From the NCBI RefSeq assembly GCF_009183415.1, contig NZ_WEHU01000008.1, positions 124,001 to 188,000 of the forward strand: a stretch of DNA of 64,000 nt, in the 5' to 3' direction. Positions 18,587-28,642 of this stretch are shown in pieces (the first letter of the stretch is position 1; every line of letters begins with the position of its first letter). This DNA comes from Bacillus sp. B1-b2. GTDB lineage: Bacteria; Bacillota; Bacilli; Bacillales; Cytobacillaceae. The position numbers and the translations under genes were made by a program. Below the pieces are notes generated by a model that worked only from the letters and a program-made list of their open reading frames with translations, was not told where the DNA came from and ran no database searches.

Positions 18587-19702
18587 TTAAATAAATGTAA
18601 AAGGATCCGTATGAATAGTAGAAGGAAAGATATTAACCTGATACCCTTTTTCTAAACACTTTTGTGTTAATAGTTTGGCTACACCTTTTTTCATTACTTT
18701 TTCGACATTATGTCCTGGATCAATTATATTTAATCCAACAGCTTGGGCATCATGTGCTACATGATAGTACATATCTCCAGTCACATAAACATCTGCGCCC
18801 TTCATTTTAGCATGGGAGTAATATTTATTTCCATCTCCACCTAAAACAGCTACTTTCTTAACCTTAGCATCTAGGTTACCCACTACGCGAACTCGATCTA
18901 CATCTAACACTTGTTTCACGTGATTAGCAAAATCTCCCAAAGTAGTTTCTTCTATTTTTCCAATTCTGCCAAGCCCTAATTCTTCCCCTTTTATAGATAA
19001 ATCGTAAACATCATATGCTACCTCTTCATAAGGATGAGCATTAAACATAGCTTTTAGAATTTTCTTTTCTAAAGATGATGGAATAACAGATTCCACCCTT
19101 ACTTCTTTCACCTGCTCTACCTGATTTATACTTCCGATATAAGGCTTGGCACCTTCTCTTGGATTAAACTCACCTATACCGTCAGTAGAAAATGCACAAT
19201 GACTATAATTCCCTATCGCTCCAGCTCCAGCATCTCCTATCGCCTTCTTTACAGCAATAGCATGCTCTTCTGGTACATAAACAACTAATTTTTTTAGTTT
19301 ATCTTCATATGTTGGTATCAGTACTTCCGCATTCTGCAATCCTAATGCCTCGCTCAATAAATCATTTACTCCACCTTTAGCAACATCTAAATTTGTATGA
19401 GCAGCATACACGGATATTTCATGTTTGATTAATTTGTGCATTAATCTACCTGTGGGATTGTCCATTGTTACTTTTTGTAACGCTCTGAAAATAGGTGGGT
19501 GATGAGCAATAATTAAATTCACCTTTAATCTGATTGCTTCTTCTACTACTTCATCTAAAACATCAAGAGCAATCATAACATTTTCAACTGGTCGACTTAA
19601 ATCCCCGACTTGTAACCCAATTTTATCCCCCTCCATTGCTAGTGCTTTGGGAGAGAATTGCTCAAATAAAGAAATGATTTCATAGCCATTAATTTGTTTC
19701 AT
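18587..19702 (-). CDS. yqfO: Nif3-like dinuclear metal protein YqfO
   Basis: A 371-residue NIF3/DUF34 family protein, often labelled GTP cyclohydrolase 1 type 2. The N-terminal Nif3 half carries LIIAHHPPIF and AAHTNLDVAKGG metal-binding segments. The middle third (about 125-225) is the PII-like insertion found in YqfO. The C-terminal half includes AVLGGDGNKYY, VTGDMYYHVAHDA and IDPGHNVEK, with further ligands. The biochemical role is unsettled. The ATG at 19702, behind GAGGTG, overlaps the end of trmK by 14 bases, so the two are co-translated. Confidence 0.86.
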   Translation of the reverse strand: MKQINGYEIISLFEQFSPKALAMEGDKIGLQVGDLSRPVENVMIALDVLDEVVEEAIRLKVNLIIAHHPPIFRALQKVTMDNPTGRLMHKLIKHEISVYAAHTNLDVAKGGVNDLLSEALGLQNAEVLIPTYEDKLKKLVVYVPEEHAIAVKKAIGDAGAGAIGNYSHCAFSTDGIGEFNPREGAKPYIGSINQVEQVKEVRVESVIPSSLEKKILKAMFNAHPYEEVAYDVYDLSIKGEELGLGRIGKIEETTLGDFANHVKQVLDVDRVRVVGNLDAKVKKVAVLGGDGNKYYSHAKMKGADVYVTGDMYYHVAHDAQAVGLNIIDPGHNVEKVMKKGVAKLLTQKCLEKGYQVNIFPSTIHTDPFTFI

Positions 19703-20408
19703 GTCCAATCACCTCATTAATTAATTGAATTTTTGCTTGAAGCTCTTGGCTTTTCTTTTTATTTTCTTCCGTTTTAGGAGCAGCATCTAATTGGTTTAAA
19801 ATTCTAATCCAATTGTTTTTCTCTTGCATCCATTTTTTTACGAATGCTTTATTTTTACTTATTAGTAAAAAGGGTCCTAATAACATTAGTTTTTCATTTA
19901 GTACCTCTTGTTTACTTTGTTGATTTCCACGTTCTGCTACAAGCACTTCGTAGATTTTCCCATCTTCCTCTAGTATTTCTTCTGCTACTAATTCCCAATC
20001 GTTTGAGTATAACCATTTACGAACAGAATAGGCACTAACATTAGGCTGTAAAATTAATCTATTGACATTTTCAAGTTTATCCTTCCCTTGCTCAAGGATG
20101 TCTGCAATAAGAGCTCCACCCATTCCAGCAATGGTGATACACTGAACTTCACTCGGTTGAATTACTTCTAGTCCATTTCCTTTACGAACAGATACCTTAC
20201 TAGTTAATCCCTCTAGCTTGACTTGCTTCACTGCAGAATTATATGGACCATCTACTACTTCCCCCGCAATTGCAAAGCTTATTTTATCCTTTTTAGCCAT
20301 ATAACAAGGTAAATAAGCGTGATCAGAACCTATGTCAGCAAAGCTAAATCCTTTTGGTATGTATGTTGCAACTGCTTCTAAACGTTTCGATAATTTATCT
20401 GAATTCAT
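19689..20408 (-). CDS. trmK: tRNA (adenine(22)-N1)-methyltransferase TrmK
   Basis: SAM-dependent enzyme that methylates A22 of tRNA. The 239 residues begin KLSKRLEAVATYIPKG and contain the SAM motif FADIGSDHAYLPCYMA, ITIAGMGGALIADILEQGKD and RLILQPNVSAYSVRKWL, followed by a C-terminal coiled coil (about 180-235). The preferred ATG at 20408 has a weak GTGGTG site; the upstream TTG at 20426 has none. It starts 27 bases after the stop of the upstream membrane protein and overlaps yqfO, giving a three-gene operon. Confidence 0.9.
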   Translation of the reverse strand: MNSDKLSKRLEAVATYIPKGFSFADIGSDHAYLPCYMAKKDKISFAIAGEVVDGPYNSAVKQVKLEGLTSKVSVRKGNGLEVIQPSEVQCITIAGMGGALIADILEQGKDKLENVNRLILQPNVSAYSVRKWLYSNDWELVAEEILEEDGKIYEVLVAERGNQQSKQEVLNEKLMLLGPFLLISKNKAFVKKWMQEKNNWIRILNQLDAAPKTEENKKKSQELQAKIQLINEVIGHETN

Positions 20409-20434
20409 TTTTACACCACATTTCAACTGAATAT

Positions 20435-20974
20435 TTATATATATTTAAATATAATTAACAGAATAAGTACTACCGCACCAATATAGGAAGAGATAGTAAA
20501 ATATAATAACTTATATTTCCTCCCACTATAAAACCATATTGCACAATTTAACAATAAAATAATATATAGAAATATTATATTATTAGAGAAAAATTCTAGG
20601 ACCATCCTAACACTCATTAACAGAAAGATAATGGCTGCAGTCGTTGTTGGCACATCCACACTTTGCTGTTTTTTATTATACAAAAAAACTCCGCCAAAAG
20701 AAAAAATCAGAAAAATTAGTGAAATAGCCATTTGCAAAATAAAAGACAATTCAGTAAAATATAATAAAAATATAGAAGTTGGTATAAGAGCTAAAAAGAT
20801 GAATGAAAGGATTAGTAATGATTTATTACTTTTCTCGGGTTTAATGCTTTTTTCCTCTCCATTACCTTCTGTATATAAGGTAAGTAAAAAATCACAGTAA
20901 TGTTCAGGAAGCATTCTATTTTCTTTCCAATAGTTAATTTCCTTTAAAATAATCTCTTTTCTTTGTTCCTGCAT
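20435..20974 (-). CDS. Unidentified membrane protein upstream of trmK
   Basis: A 179-residue protein. The cytoplasmic N-terminus (about 1-50, EINYWKENRMLPEHYCDFLLTLYTEG) resembles the leader domain of other Bacillus membrane proteins that begin 'EI-YWKE--LLPE-YC'. About six hydrophobic segments follow (about 53-72, 78-98, 110-128, 132-150, 157-176). Lys/Arg are scarce in the hydrophobic part. Function is not recognised. It is in one operon with trmK and yqfO, directly downstream of sigA. In B. subtilis this position holds the cytochrome gene cccA, which is missing here. Confidence 0.7.
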   Translation of the reverse strand: MQEQRKEIILKEINYWKENRMLPEHYCDFLLTLYTEGNGEEKSIKPEKSNKSLLILSFIFLALIPTSIFLLYFTELSFILQMAISLIFLIFSFGGVFLYNKKQQSVDVPTTTAAIIFLLMSVRMVLEFFSNNIIFLYIILLLNCAIWFYSGRKYKLLYFTISSYIGAVVLILLIIFKYI

Positions 20975-21005
20975 GTAAGTTGCTCACTTCCTTTTTTAGC
21001 ATGAT

Positions 21006-21052
21006 AAAAAAAGAAATAGCTACTTCTTGTAGGAAGTGAACTATTTCTTTTT
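21006..21052 (-). terminator. Terminator of sigA
   Basis: AAAGAAATAG...CTATTTCTTT inverted repeat with T-rich tails, between the sigA stop and the downstream operon. Confidence 0.75.
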
Positions 21053-21085
21053 CCATTTTACTAGTAGACCTTAAAGGAGTTCTAC

Positions 21086-22210
21086 TTATTCTAAGAAATC
21101 CTTTAATCGTTTGCTTCTGCTTGGATGTCTCAGTTTTCTCAATGCTTTTGCTTCTATTTGACGAATACGCTCACGAGTTACACCAAATACTTTCCCTACT
21201 TCTTCTAGTGTTCTAGTGCGGCCATCGTCAAGTCCAAAACGTAGTCTTAATACATTTTCTTCACGATCTGTTAAAGTATCCAATACGTCTTCTAATTGTT
21301 CTTTAAGAAGCTCATATGCAGCATGCTCTGAAGGAGATGTAGCATCCTGATCTTCAATGAAATCACCTAAATGCGAGTCATCTTCTTCACCAATAGGTGT
21401 TTCTAAAGATACTGGCTCTTGTGCAATTTTTAGAATTTCTCTAACTTTATCTGGAGAGAGATCCATATCTTCCCCAATCTCTTCAGGACTTGGTTCGCGA
21501 CCAAGATCTTGTAATAATTGACGTTGCACTCGGATTAACTTATTAATTGTTTCAACCATATGAACTGGAATACGAATCGTTCTTGCCTGGTCAGCAATAG
21601 CTCTTGTAATAGCCTGACGAATCCACCATGTAGCATACGTACTAAATTTAAAGCCTTTTTCATAATCAAATTTCTCAACTGCTTTTATTAATCCCATATT
21701 ACCTTCTTGAATTAAGTCCAAGAATTGCATACCGCGTCCTACATATCTTTTAGCGATACTGACAACTAGACGTAGGTTAGCTTCTGCTAGTCTTCGTTTC
21801 GCTTCTTCATCGCCCTCTAAAATGCGCTTAGCCAATTTGATTTCTTCTTCGGCAGAAAGTAAATCAACTCTTCCTATTTCTTTAAGATACATACGAACTG
21901 GGTCGTTTATTTTCACTCCAGGAGGTACACTTAAATCATTTAGGTCAAACTCTTCTTCACTCTTAGAAAGTTCTTGAACATTCGGCGCTTGGTCCTCACC
22001 ATCACCAATTAATTCTATTCCTTGGTCTCCTAAAAACTCATAGAATTCATCCATTTGATGAGAATCTAATTCAAAACTAGATAACTTCTCTGCAATATCA
22101 TCATATGCAAGTACTCCAGTTTTCTTACCTACTTCTGTTAATTGTTCCTTTACCTGATCAAGGGTTAGTTCCGTTTCAACTTCTTTTGAACGGGTAGACT
22201 TTTCAGCCAT
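21086..22210 (-). CDS. sigA: Primary sigma factor SigA (RpoD)
   Basis: Housekeeping sigma subunit of RNA polymerase. The 374 residues contain region 1.1 (about 10-80), an acidic linker, region 1.2 ([16 protein letters not shown]), region 2 with [13 protein letters not shown] and the -10 recognition segment [20 protein letters not shown], region 3 and region 4 with [20 protein letters not shown] for the -35. The ATG at 22210 follows GGAAGGAGGGGG; the frame extends to 22228 across that site. It lies 40 bases after dnaG, forming the classic yqxD-dnaG-sigA macromolecular-synthesis operon. Confidence 0.97.
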   Translation of the reverse strand: MAEKSTRSKEVETELTLDQVKEQLTEVGKKTGVLAYDDIAEKLSSFELDSHQMDEFYEFLGDQGIELIGDGEDQAPNVQELSKSEEEFDLNDLSVPPGVKINDPVRMYLKEIGRVDLLSAEEEIKLAKRILEGDEEAKRRLAEANLRLVVSIAKRYVGRGMQFLDLIQEGNMGLIKAVEKFDYEKGFKFSTYATWWIRQAITRAIADQARTIRIPVHMVETINKLIRVQRQLLQDLGREPSPEEIGEDMDLSPDKVREILKIAQEPVSLETPIGEEDDSHLGDFIEDQDATSPSEHAAYELLKEQLEDVLDTLTDREENVLRLRFGLDDGRTRTLEEVGKVFGVTRERIRQIEAKALRKLRHPSRSKRLKDFLE

Positions 22211-22252
22211 ATGTCCCCCTCCTTCCAAAAAATCAAGACATCATAAATAGTA

Positions 22253-24073
22253 TTATTTTAACATTTTTTCTAACATTATAACTTCCATGCCAATTTGAGC
22301 AGCTTTCAAGAAATCATTTTGACGCTCAGCATCTTTTAGCAATTGTTTCTTTGTTTTTATTTCAAGTTGCTTTTCATAATTAATAACTTGCTTAATATAA
22401 TCTGAAATCTCAATCTCACTTACTTCTTCATTGACTTCCATCATTTCAATCTCTGCAACAATACGTTGGAGATCTGGATCATCAATGAAATTCATGAAAG
22501 AACTTGTATCAGAACTTTGACCACTTTCATAATACGCAAGAAGATAGGTAAATATAGCTTGATGCTCATCAATATTAAAAGTTTTTCCTTGCAAAGATAC
22601 TTGTACTTTATAAGAAACATCTTCACTTCTGAGCATATGTGCAAGCAGATGTTTTTCTGCAGTATGATATGCGGGTAACAGTCCAGTAGATCGTTTACGA
22701 ATCGTAAACTGCTTAGCAGGTACAATGCTTTCCGAAGATTTGGAATCTTTCTTTATAGGAGCTAATTTAGATAGTTCCTGCGCCTGTTCCTTTAGCGCAT
22801 CCAATGAAAGAGAAAATTCTTCAGCAAGTTGCCTTAAGTACAGGTCTTTTTCCACTGCCTTTTCAAGCTTGGCAATTTCGCTTAATACTTCTTCGATATA
22901 AGCAAGTTTTTCTCCTTCATTTTGAAGATTTTTACCTCGCCTATAGTATATTAACTTGAAACCCATGAAAGGGATACTTCCATGAAGTATTTCCTGTTGT
23001 AACTTATCTTCCCCAAATTGATTAACATAATCATCTGGGTCCATCCCGTCTGGCAACATAACCACATTTACCGTACAATTCGCTCTTAGTAAAAGCTGAC
23101 CTGCACGATAGGCGGCTTCGATTCCAGCAGAATCTGAATCATAACAAATAGTTACATTTTTTGAATTTTTTTTAATAAGTGCAATATGGTCCTCTGTTAA
23201 TGAGGTTCCCATTGTAGCTACTCCATTTTCAATTCCTGCTCGACTTGCTGCAATAACATCTGCAAACCCTTCAAATAATATCGTTTGCTGAAGTTTTCTA
23301 ATTATAGACCTTGCTCTGTCAAAATTGTAAAGTATATTGCTTTTATTAAAAATTGGTGTTTCAGGACTGTTAAGGTATTTGGGATTATTATCCCCCAGTG
23401 CTCGACCAGAAAAACCAATTGTGCTACCATTACGATTTTTGATTGGAAACATAATTCGATCTCGAAAACGATCGAAGTGCTTTTCTTCCCGCTCACTCTT
23501 AATAATCAAACCAGCTTTTTCCATTAGTGATTCATCGAATTTTCTCTTACCAAGAAACTTTACTGCTAAATCCCAAGAATTAAGGGTATATCCTATTTGG
23601 AATTTCTCAATAACTGGCAAAGTAAAGCCTCTATTTAAAAGATATTCTAATGCATGCTGACCATCCTTTGTATTTACAAGCAAATGATGATAAAATTTAG
23701 TTAATAACTCATGAGCATCTATCATTTGTTGTAAATCATGAGGAATAGTTGGTTTCTTTTCTATTTCTGCAAGCTCCACACCTAAATCAATATTAGCTTT
23801 ATCCGCTAATTGAGAAGCCACATCTAAAAAAGAAGTGCCTTCTAGGTCCATTAAAAAAGTAAAAACATTTCCACCAGCATGACAACCAAAGCAATGAAAG
23901 ATTTGTTTATCTGGGGAAACGGTAAACGATGGTGTTTTCTCACCATGAAAAGGACAAAGTCCAATAAAATTTCTACCTTGCTTGCTTAAAGAAACATGTT
24001 CACCAATAACATCCACAATGTCTATAGCTTGTTTAATTTCATTTAGTTTTTCTTCAGGAATGCGCGCCACCAT
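22253..24073 (-). CDS. dnaG: DNA primase DnaG
   Basis: Makes RNA primers for replication. The 606 residues contain the N-terminal CHC2 zinc finger (CPFHGEKTPSFTVSPDKQ... HCFGCHAGG, about 42-70), a TOPRIM core (about 260-345, with ILFEGFADVIAASRAG and CYDSDSAGIEAA) and the C-terminal helicase-binding domain (about 450-606). The DPDDYVNQFG motif is standard. The ATG at 24073 is behind a GGGAG site with long spacing. It sits between yqxD and sigA. Confidence 0.96.
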   Translation of the reverse strand: MVARIPEEKLNEIKQAIDIVDVIGEHVSLSKQGRNFIGLCPFHGEKTPSFTVSPDKQIFHCFGCHAGGNVFTFLMDLEGTSFLDVASQLADKANIDLGVELAEIEKKPTIPHDLQQMIDAHELLTKFYHHLLVNTKDGQHALEYLLNRGFTLPVIEKFQIGYTLNSWDLAVKFLGKRKFDESLMEKAGLIIKSEREEKHFDRFRDRIMFPIKNRNGSTIGFSGRALGDNNPKYLNSPETPIFNKSNILYNFDRARSIIRKLQQTILFEGFADVIAASRAGIENGVATMGTSLTEDHIALIKKNSKNVTICYDSDSAGIEAAYRAGQLLLRANCTVNVVMLPDGMDPDDYVNQFGEDKLQQEILHGSIPFMGFKLIYYRRGKNLQNEGEKLAYIEEVLSEIAKLEKAVEKDLYLRQLAEEFSLSLDALKEQAQELSKLAPIKKDSKSSESIVPAKQFTIRKRSTGLLPAYHTAEKHLLAHMLRSEDVSYKVQVSLQGKTFNIDEHQAIFTYLLAYYESGQSSDTSSFMNFIDDPDLQRIVAEIEMMEVNEEVSEIEISDYIKQVINYEKQLEIKTKKQLLKDAERQNDFLKAAQIGMEVIMLEKMLK

Positions 24074-24131
24074 TTTTCAACACATCTCCCTACTATTTGC
24101 CTACTTGATGAGATTATTCGACATTCTCTCT

Positions 24132-24575
24132 TTAATCTCCTTCATTTTTCGACAAAATTCTCAAGAAATTTTTTCTAAATTTTTGACGATCTTTCTCTGT
24201 ATATGGTTTCGGCCCTTTTGAATGAATGCCTTCTCTTCTAGCCTTTCCAGACAAATACCGCAAGTCAAGTGCTGTATTTATACTGGATTCATCATAAATA
24301 CTTCCCCTTGGTGAAAGGACTATTATGTTTTTTAATAATAACGTAGAGGCTAAACCAATGTCCTGAGTAATGACAATATCATGTTTTTTTGCCTTGTTCA
24401 TGATATATAAATCCACTGCTTCTTTGCTCATATCAACATATTTCCAGTTATAGTTATCTGGAGTATTACGCATATGTGCATAGGATGCTACAAATAACGA
24501 TTCATACTCATAAACAGAAGCTAATTCGACAATATCTTCTTTTACTGGACAGGAGTCTGCATCAACATATACCAT
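24132..24575 (-). CDS. yqxD: UPF0178/DUF188 protein YqxD
   Basis: A 147-residue PIN-like protein of the YaiI/YqxD family, possibly a nuclease but without an established function. Diagnostic motifs are VDADSCPVK at the N-terminus, VITQDIGLASTLL (about 70-82), SPRGSIYDE and KGPKPYTEKDRQKF near the end. It begins the dnaG-sigA operon as in B. subtilis. Start ATG at 24575 follows AGGAAGA. Confidence 0.85.
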   Translation of the reverse strand: MVYVDADSCPVKEDIVELASVYEYESLFVASYAHMRNTPDNYNWKYVDMSKEAVDLYIMNKAKKHDIVITQDIGLASTLLLKNIIVLSPRGSIYDESSINTALDLRYLSGKARREGIHSKGPKPYTEKDRQKFRKNFLRILSKNEGD

Positions 24576-24816
24576 AAGTCTTCCTAATGTACTATTAATT
24601 CTACATCACTCCACATTTTCCTTCTTGTTAGATAAAATTTCTAATAAAGAGGTAATGTCGAAAACTTTTTAAATATTCCCCTTGACTTCTCTCAATAAAT
24701 AGTTTATTCGTAAAAAGCCAACTCTAAACCTAAATATGATACTTTTTTATCACAATTTTTTATTATAGTATAAATCCATTTAAAATTCCATCTTTTTTTG
24801 TTCTATATTATTCATA

Positions 24817-24849
24817 TAAAAAGACTCTGTCCCTACCTGACAAAGCCTT
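24817..24849 (-). terminator. Terminator of the ccpN-yqfL operon
   Basis: Ten-base stem with G-U wobbles (AGGCTTTGTC/GACAGAGTCT) and a TTTTT tail on the minus strand, just after the yqfL stop. Confidence 0.7.
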
Positions 24850-24862
24850 TCCTAGTAGTCAT

Positions 24863-25687
24863 TTAAGAATTATATTTTGAACGATAATAAAGGTTATGAA
24901 TAATGTTTGCTGTTTCTTCTACTGCTTTATTCGTAACATCAATAACTGGACATCCAATTTGATTCACTATATCTTCGAAATATGTGATTTCTTCTTTAAT
25001 TCTCTCGATTTGTGCATAACTTGCTCGATCACTTAACCCTAAAGAAATTAATCTCTCTTTACGAATATTATTAAGTTTAGTAGGACTAATTTTCAAACCA
25101 AAGCATTTACTTGCAGGGACTTCAAAAAGCTCTTTTGGCGGGTCAACTTCTGGTACAATTGGTACATTGGCAACCTTCACCCTTTTATGTGCTAAAAACT
25201 GAGACAGAGGTGTTTTGGATGTTCTTGAAACACCAATTAATATAATATCAGCCTTTTCTAGTCCTCTTGGATCTCTTCCATCATCATACTTTACAGCAAA
25301 TTCAATTGCTTCTACTTTCTTAAAGTAGTCCTCATCTAGCTTGCGAACTAATCCTGGCTCAAATAAAGGAGTTTTCCCCCAAAGTACTTGAAACTGATCA
25401 ATTATTGGACCAATAATATCACAGGCATAAACCCCTTCTTGACGAGCAAGCTCGCTCATATAATTTCGCATCTCTGGCTTAACTAAGGTGTATGCAATCA
25501 TTCCATGCTCTAGTTTAGCTTGTGTTACTACTTCATGTACATTAGACTTATCTTCAACGAATGGAAATCGCTTAATTAACACATTTACATTATGTCCAGA
25601 AAACTGACTTATAGCAGCCTTTGTTACAAGTTCTGCTGTTTCACCAACAGAATCAGAAACCACATAAATTATTTGTTTCTCAGTCAT
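24863..25687 (-). CDS. yqfL: Pyruvate phosphate dikinase regulatory protein YqfL
   Basis: DUF299 bifunctional serine/threonine kinase and Pi-dependent phosphorylase family (PPDK or PEP synthetase regulator). The 274 residues show the N-terminal [12 protein letters not shown] and the P-loop-like [15 protein letters not shown], then [10 protein letters not shown]. In B. subtilis the protein is needed for gluconeogenic growth and works with CcpN. The two genes overlap by eight bases here, as expected for a regulatory pair. Start ATG at 25687 has GGAGG four bases from the codon. Confidence 0.88.
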   Translation of the reverse strand: MTEKQIIYVVSDSVGETAELVTKAAISQFSGHNVNVLIKRFPFVEDKSNVHEVVTQAKLEHGMIAYTLVKPEMRNYMSELARQEGVYACDIIGPIIDQFQVLWGKTPLFEPGLVRKLDEDYFKKVEAIEFAVKYDDGRDPRGLEKADIILIGVSRTSKTPLSQFLAHKRVKVANVPIVPEVDPPKELFEVPASKCFGLKISPTKLNNIRKERLISLGLSDRASYAQIERIKEEITYFEDIVNQIGCPVIDVTNKAVEETANIIHNLYYRSKYNS

Positions 25688-26330
25688 TCGGTTCCTCCAT
25701 GTCTTTATTGCTATTATTAGAAAGATCCACTAATGCCCTTGTAATATTGGTCTTCGATACTCTTCCAATTACAAGTAAACCTTTCTCTGTTTTTGTCACC
25801 ACAGGTAACGCATCAATTTCATGATCCATTAATTTCGTGCCGACATCCACTAATTTTTCTTCTGCAAAACAATAGGTGACATTCGGCATACGAGTCATGA
25901 TGATGGCAACTGGTAGTGACGTTAACTCCTGTTTCCCTATACTTGCACGTAAAAGATCCTTACGAGAAACCACACCTGTTAATGTCGAATTCTCATCAAC
26001 AACAAAAATGGTTCCCACATCTTCTGTAAACATTATAACAATAGCATCATAAACAGAAGTGTTGTCTTGAACCAATACGGGGTGTGAATAGTAATCACTT
26101 ACTAATATATTTCGAATATTATCAGTTATTAATGGTTCTGACTTCTTTCCTGTATAAAAGTAACCAACTCGTGGTCGAGCATCTAAATAACCAGACATGG
26201 TAAGAATAGCTAAATCGGGTCGAAGCGTAGCTCTTGTGAGATTTAATCTTTCAGCTATATGCTCTCCTGTAATAGGACCATTTCCTTTTACTATTTCTAA
26301 AATTGTTTCTTGCCGCTTATTCAGTTCGAT
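25680..26330 (-). CDS. ccpN: CcpN, repressor of gluconeogenic genes
   Basis: Transcriptional repressor of gapB and pckA during growth on glucose, with an N-terminal helix-turn-helix (about residues 1-55; [24 protein letters not shown]) and two CBS domains (about 75-205) that sense nucleotides. Family members begin a few residues before IELNKRQ. Here the ribosome binding site AAGGTGGTGA is followed in frame only by AAG-GCA-ATC-GAA, with no ATG, GTG or TTG. The start given is the ATC at 26330 by spacing only. In-frame ATG (26390) and TTG (26399) lie in or before the promoter. Confidence 0.8.
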   Translation of the reverse strand: MELNKRQETILEIVKGNGPITGEHIAERLNLTRATLRPDLAILTMSGYLDARPRVGYFYTGKKSEPLITDNIRNILVSDYYSHPVLVQDNTSVYDAIVIMFTEDVGTIFVVDENSTLTGVVSRKDLLRASIGKQELTSLPVAIIMTRMPNVTYCFAEEKLVDVGTKLMDHEIDALPVVTKTEKGLLVIGRVSKTNITRALVDLSNNSNKDMEEPND

Positions 26331-26373
26331 TGCCTTTTCACCACCTTCAATTAGGTAACGATTTACACTACCT

Positions 26374-26401
26374 ATTATATACGAAATCATTAGAATCAAA
26401 A
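26374..26401 (-). promoter_or_regulatory. Probable ccpN promoter
   Basis: A consensus TATAAT at 26379-26374 with only a weak -35 (TTTTGA, 26401-26396, 16-base spacing). If used, transcription starts near 26367, downstream of every canonical start codon in the ccpN frame. Confidence 0.45.
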
Positions 26402-26520
26402 GAAAAAGTATTAATTGTTACCAAATACTTTCTACTGTTTTCTCCATTCGCAATCTAGTCAAGCTTATAAAAGGTGGTTTTAAACAGCCCCTTCTATCTA
26501 AACCAAGCAGCCTTTTAAAC

Positions 26521-26563
26521 AAAAGGAAACTAGGAAGGATTTCTCCTACCTAGTAACTTCCTT
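26521..26563 (-). terminator. Terminator of glyQS
   Basis: ACTAGG/CCTAGT hairpin with flanking GGAA/TTCC pairing and a TTTTGTTT tail on the minus strand after the glyS stop. Confidence 0.7.
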
Positions 26564-26575
26564 ATCTATTGACAC

Positions 26576-28642
26576 TTACTTGACTAAAATTTCGTTAACA
26601 CTTGCAAATTCCGTAATGAGGTTAGCGATTTCTACCATTTGATTTAATCGATTTACTTTTATTGCTTCATCAGTTGCCATAACCATTGTATGGTCAAAGT
26701 ATGCTGATATGCATTTCTTTAAAGAGAATAATAAGGTAAAGTATTCTTCCTCACTCACATTACCTGTTGCTTTCTCCTTAACAAGTTTAAATTCTTTATA
26801 TAAGTCTTTTTCGTATTGATTTTCAAATAAATCGGTATTTACATCAGATACATTCATAGCCTTAGTCGATATGTTTACAACTCGACTTAATGCTTCTATA
26901 CCTTCTTTAAAGTCTACCTCGCTCTTATGGTTTTCAAGCACTTTTGCTTTTCTTACTACATTAGATACATTTCCAATTTTAATGCCCAATACTGCATCTA
27001 TTATGTCATATCTAATGCCTAATTCTTGCAATATATGCTTCACTCGCATTTTAAAGAATGATAGGATAGATTGTTTCAGTTCTGCATGATCTACTTTAGA
27101 TGTTTCCACTAGTTCACTGATAGATAGATCAATAAGAAACTCAATAGAGATATCCCAATTTTTATCAATCAATGTTTGTACAATACCTGTCGCTTGTCTT
27201 CGTAATGCATATGGATCTTGTGAACCTGTAGGGATCATTCCGATACTAAAGAACGAACAAATAGTATCTAGCTTCTCTGCAAGAGCTAGTACTGCACCGA
27301 CATTGCTAGGAGCAGTTTGATCATCTGCATGTCTAGGCATATAATGCTCATTTATAGCGGTTGAAACTGATTTCTTTTCACCCTTTTGAAGTGCATATCT
27401 TTCTCCCATTAAGCCTTGTAATTCTGGAAATTCATAAACCATGTTAGTAACTAGGTCGAATTTTGCAATTTGAGCTGCACGATCTATGTCAATTTGCTCT
27501 TCTCCTGATAATTGCAGCTGTACCGCTAAACCAGAGGCAATCTTTCTTACTCTGCTTACTTTTTCTGCTAATGTACCAATTTCTTCATGGTACACAATAG
27601 CTTCTAACTTCTTAAGTAAATCATCAATTACTAATTTCTGATCTTCTTTATAGAAGAAATTTGCATCAGCAAGTCTTGCTCTTAATACTTTTTCATTCCC
27701 TCTAGCAACCTTATCCAGATGCTGGTGATCTCCATTTCTAACAGTAACAAAGAATGGTAATAATTTACCCTCTTTCGATTTAACAGGGAAATAACGTTGA
27801 TGTTCTTTCATACTAGTGATTAATACTTCTGTTGGCAACTCTAGAAATGACTCTTCAAAAGTACCGTATAGTGCTGTTGGATACTCTACTAAATTGGTTA
27901 CTTCCTCTAACAATTCTTCATCTATTGGAATAACCCAATCATTTTCTTCTTCCAGCTTCTTGATTTGAGAAACAATGGCTTCTTTGCGCTCAGCTTGATT
28001 TACCACTACATACTGACCTAACATTTTCTCTACATAATCTGCTGGATGTTGAAGGGCTATTTCCCCTCCAAGGAAACGATGACCAAGTGACGTATTCGCT
28101 GTTTGAACATCCGCGATAGAAAACGGGATGACCTCTTCTCCAAAAAGAGCTACTAGCCACTTAATAGGACGAATATAACGAAGATCATTATTTGCCCAAC
28201 GCATGTTTTTAGGAAATGTAAGACTCAAAATAATTTCCTTTAACTGTGGTAAAAGCTCACTAGTTAATTGTCCTTTAATAAATTTTTTCACATGGGCATA
28301 CTCTATTCCATTTATCTCTTTAAAGTATATATCCTCTACCGTTAATCCTTGCCCTCTAGTGAATCCCATTGCAGCTTTTGACCATTCACCAGCATCATTT
28401 TGTGCGATTTTTTTAGCAGGGCCTTTCGCTTCTTCTTCCAAATCTTTCTGAGACTCATCTAAACCTTTAACAAGAACTGCTAATCTTCTAGGTGAAGAAA
28501 AGGCTTGGATAGATGTATATGCTAATTGTTTTTCCTCTAGCCACTTTTCCATTTTTTCTTGCAACGCATGCATACTGGACGTAATAAAACGAGCAGGCAT
28601 TTCTTCAAGACCTATCTCTAATAATAAATCCTTCTTACTCAT
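26576..28642 (-). CDS. glyS: Glycyl-tRNA synthetase beta subunit
   Basis: Beta chain of the bacterial alpha2-beta2 glycyl-tRNA synthetase, which carries tRNA recognition. The 688 residues begin [14 protein letters not shown] and contain [35 protein letters not shown] and the HD-domain stretch [10 protein letters not shown]. The C-terminal third resembles an anticodon-binding domain. It overlaps glyQ by eight bases and ends in a terminator, so translation of the two subunits is coupled. Start ATG at 28642. Confidence 0.96.
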   Translation of the reverse strand: MSKKDLLLEIGLEEMPARFITSSMHALQEKMEKWLEEKQLAYTSIQAFSSPRRLAVLVKGLDESQKDLEEEAKGPAKKIAQNDAGEWSKAAMGFTRGQGLTVEDIYFKEINGIEYAHVKKFIKGQLTSELLPQLKEIILSLTFPKNMRWANNDLRYIRPIKWLVALFGEEVIPFSIADVQTANTSLGHRFLGGEIALQHPADYVEKMLGQYVVVNQAERKEAIVSQIKKLEEENDWVIPIDEELLEEVTNLVEYPTALYGTFEESFLELPTEVLITSMKEHQRYFPVKSKEGKLLPFFVTVRNGDHQHLDKVARGNEKVLRARLADANFFYKEDQKLVIDDLLKKLEAIVYHEEIGTLAEKVSRVRKIASGLAVQLQLSGEEQIDIDRAAQIAKFDLVTNMVYEFPELQGLMGERYALQKGEKKSVSTAINEHYMPRHADDQTAPSNVGAVLALAEKLDTICSFFSIGMIPTGSQDPYALRRQATGIVQTLIDKNWDISIEFLIDLSISELVETSKVDHAELKQSILSFFKMRVKHILQELGIRYDIIDAVLGIKIGNVSNVVRKAKVLENHKSEVDFKEGIEALSRVVNISTKAMNVSDVNTDLFENQYEKDLYKEFKLVKEKATGNVSEEEYFTLLFSLKKCISAYFDHTMVMATDEAIKVNRLNQMVEIANLITEFASVNEILVK

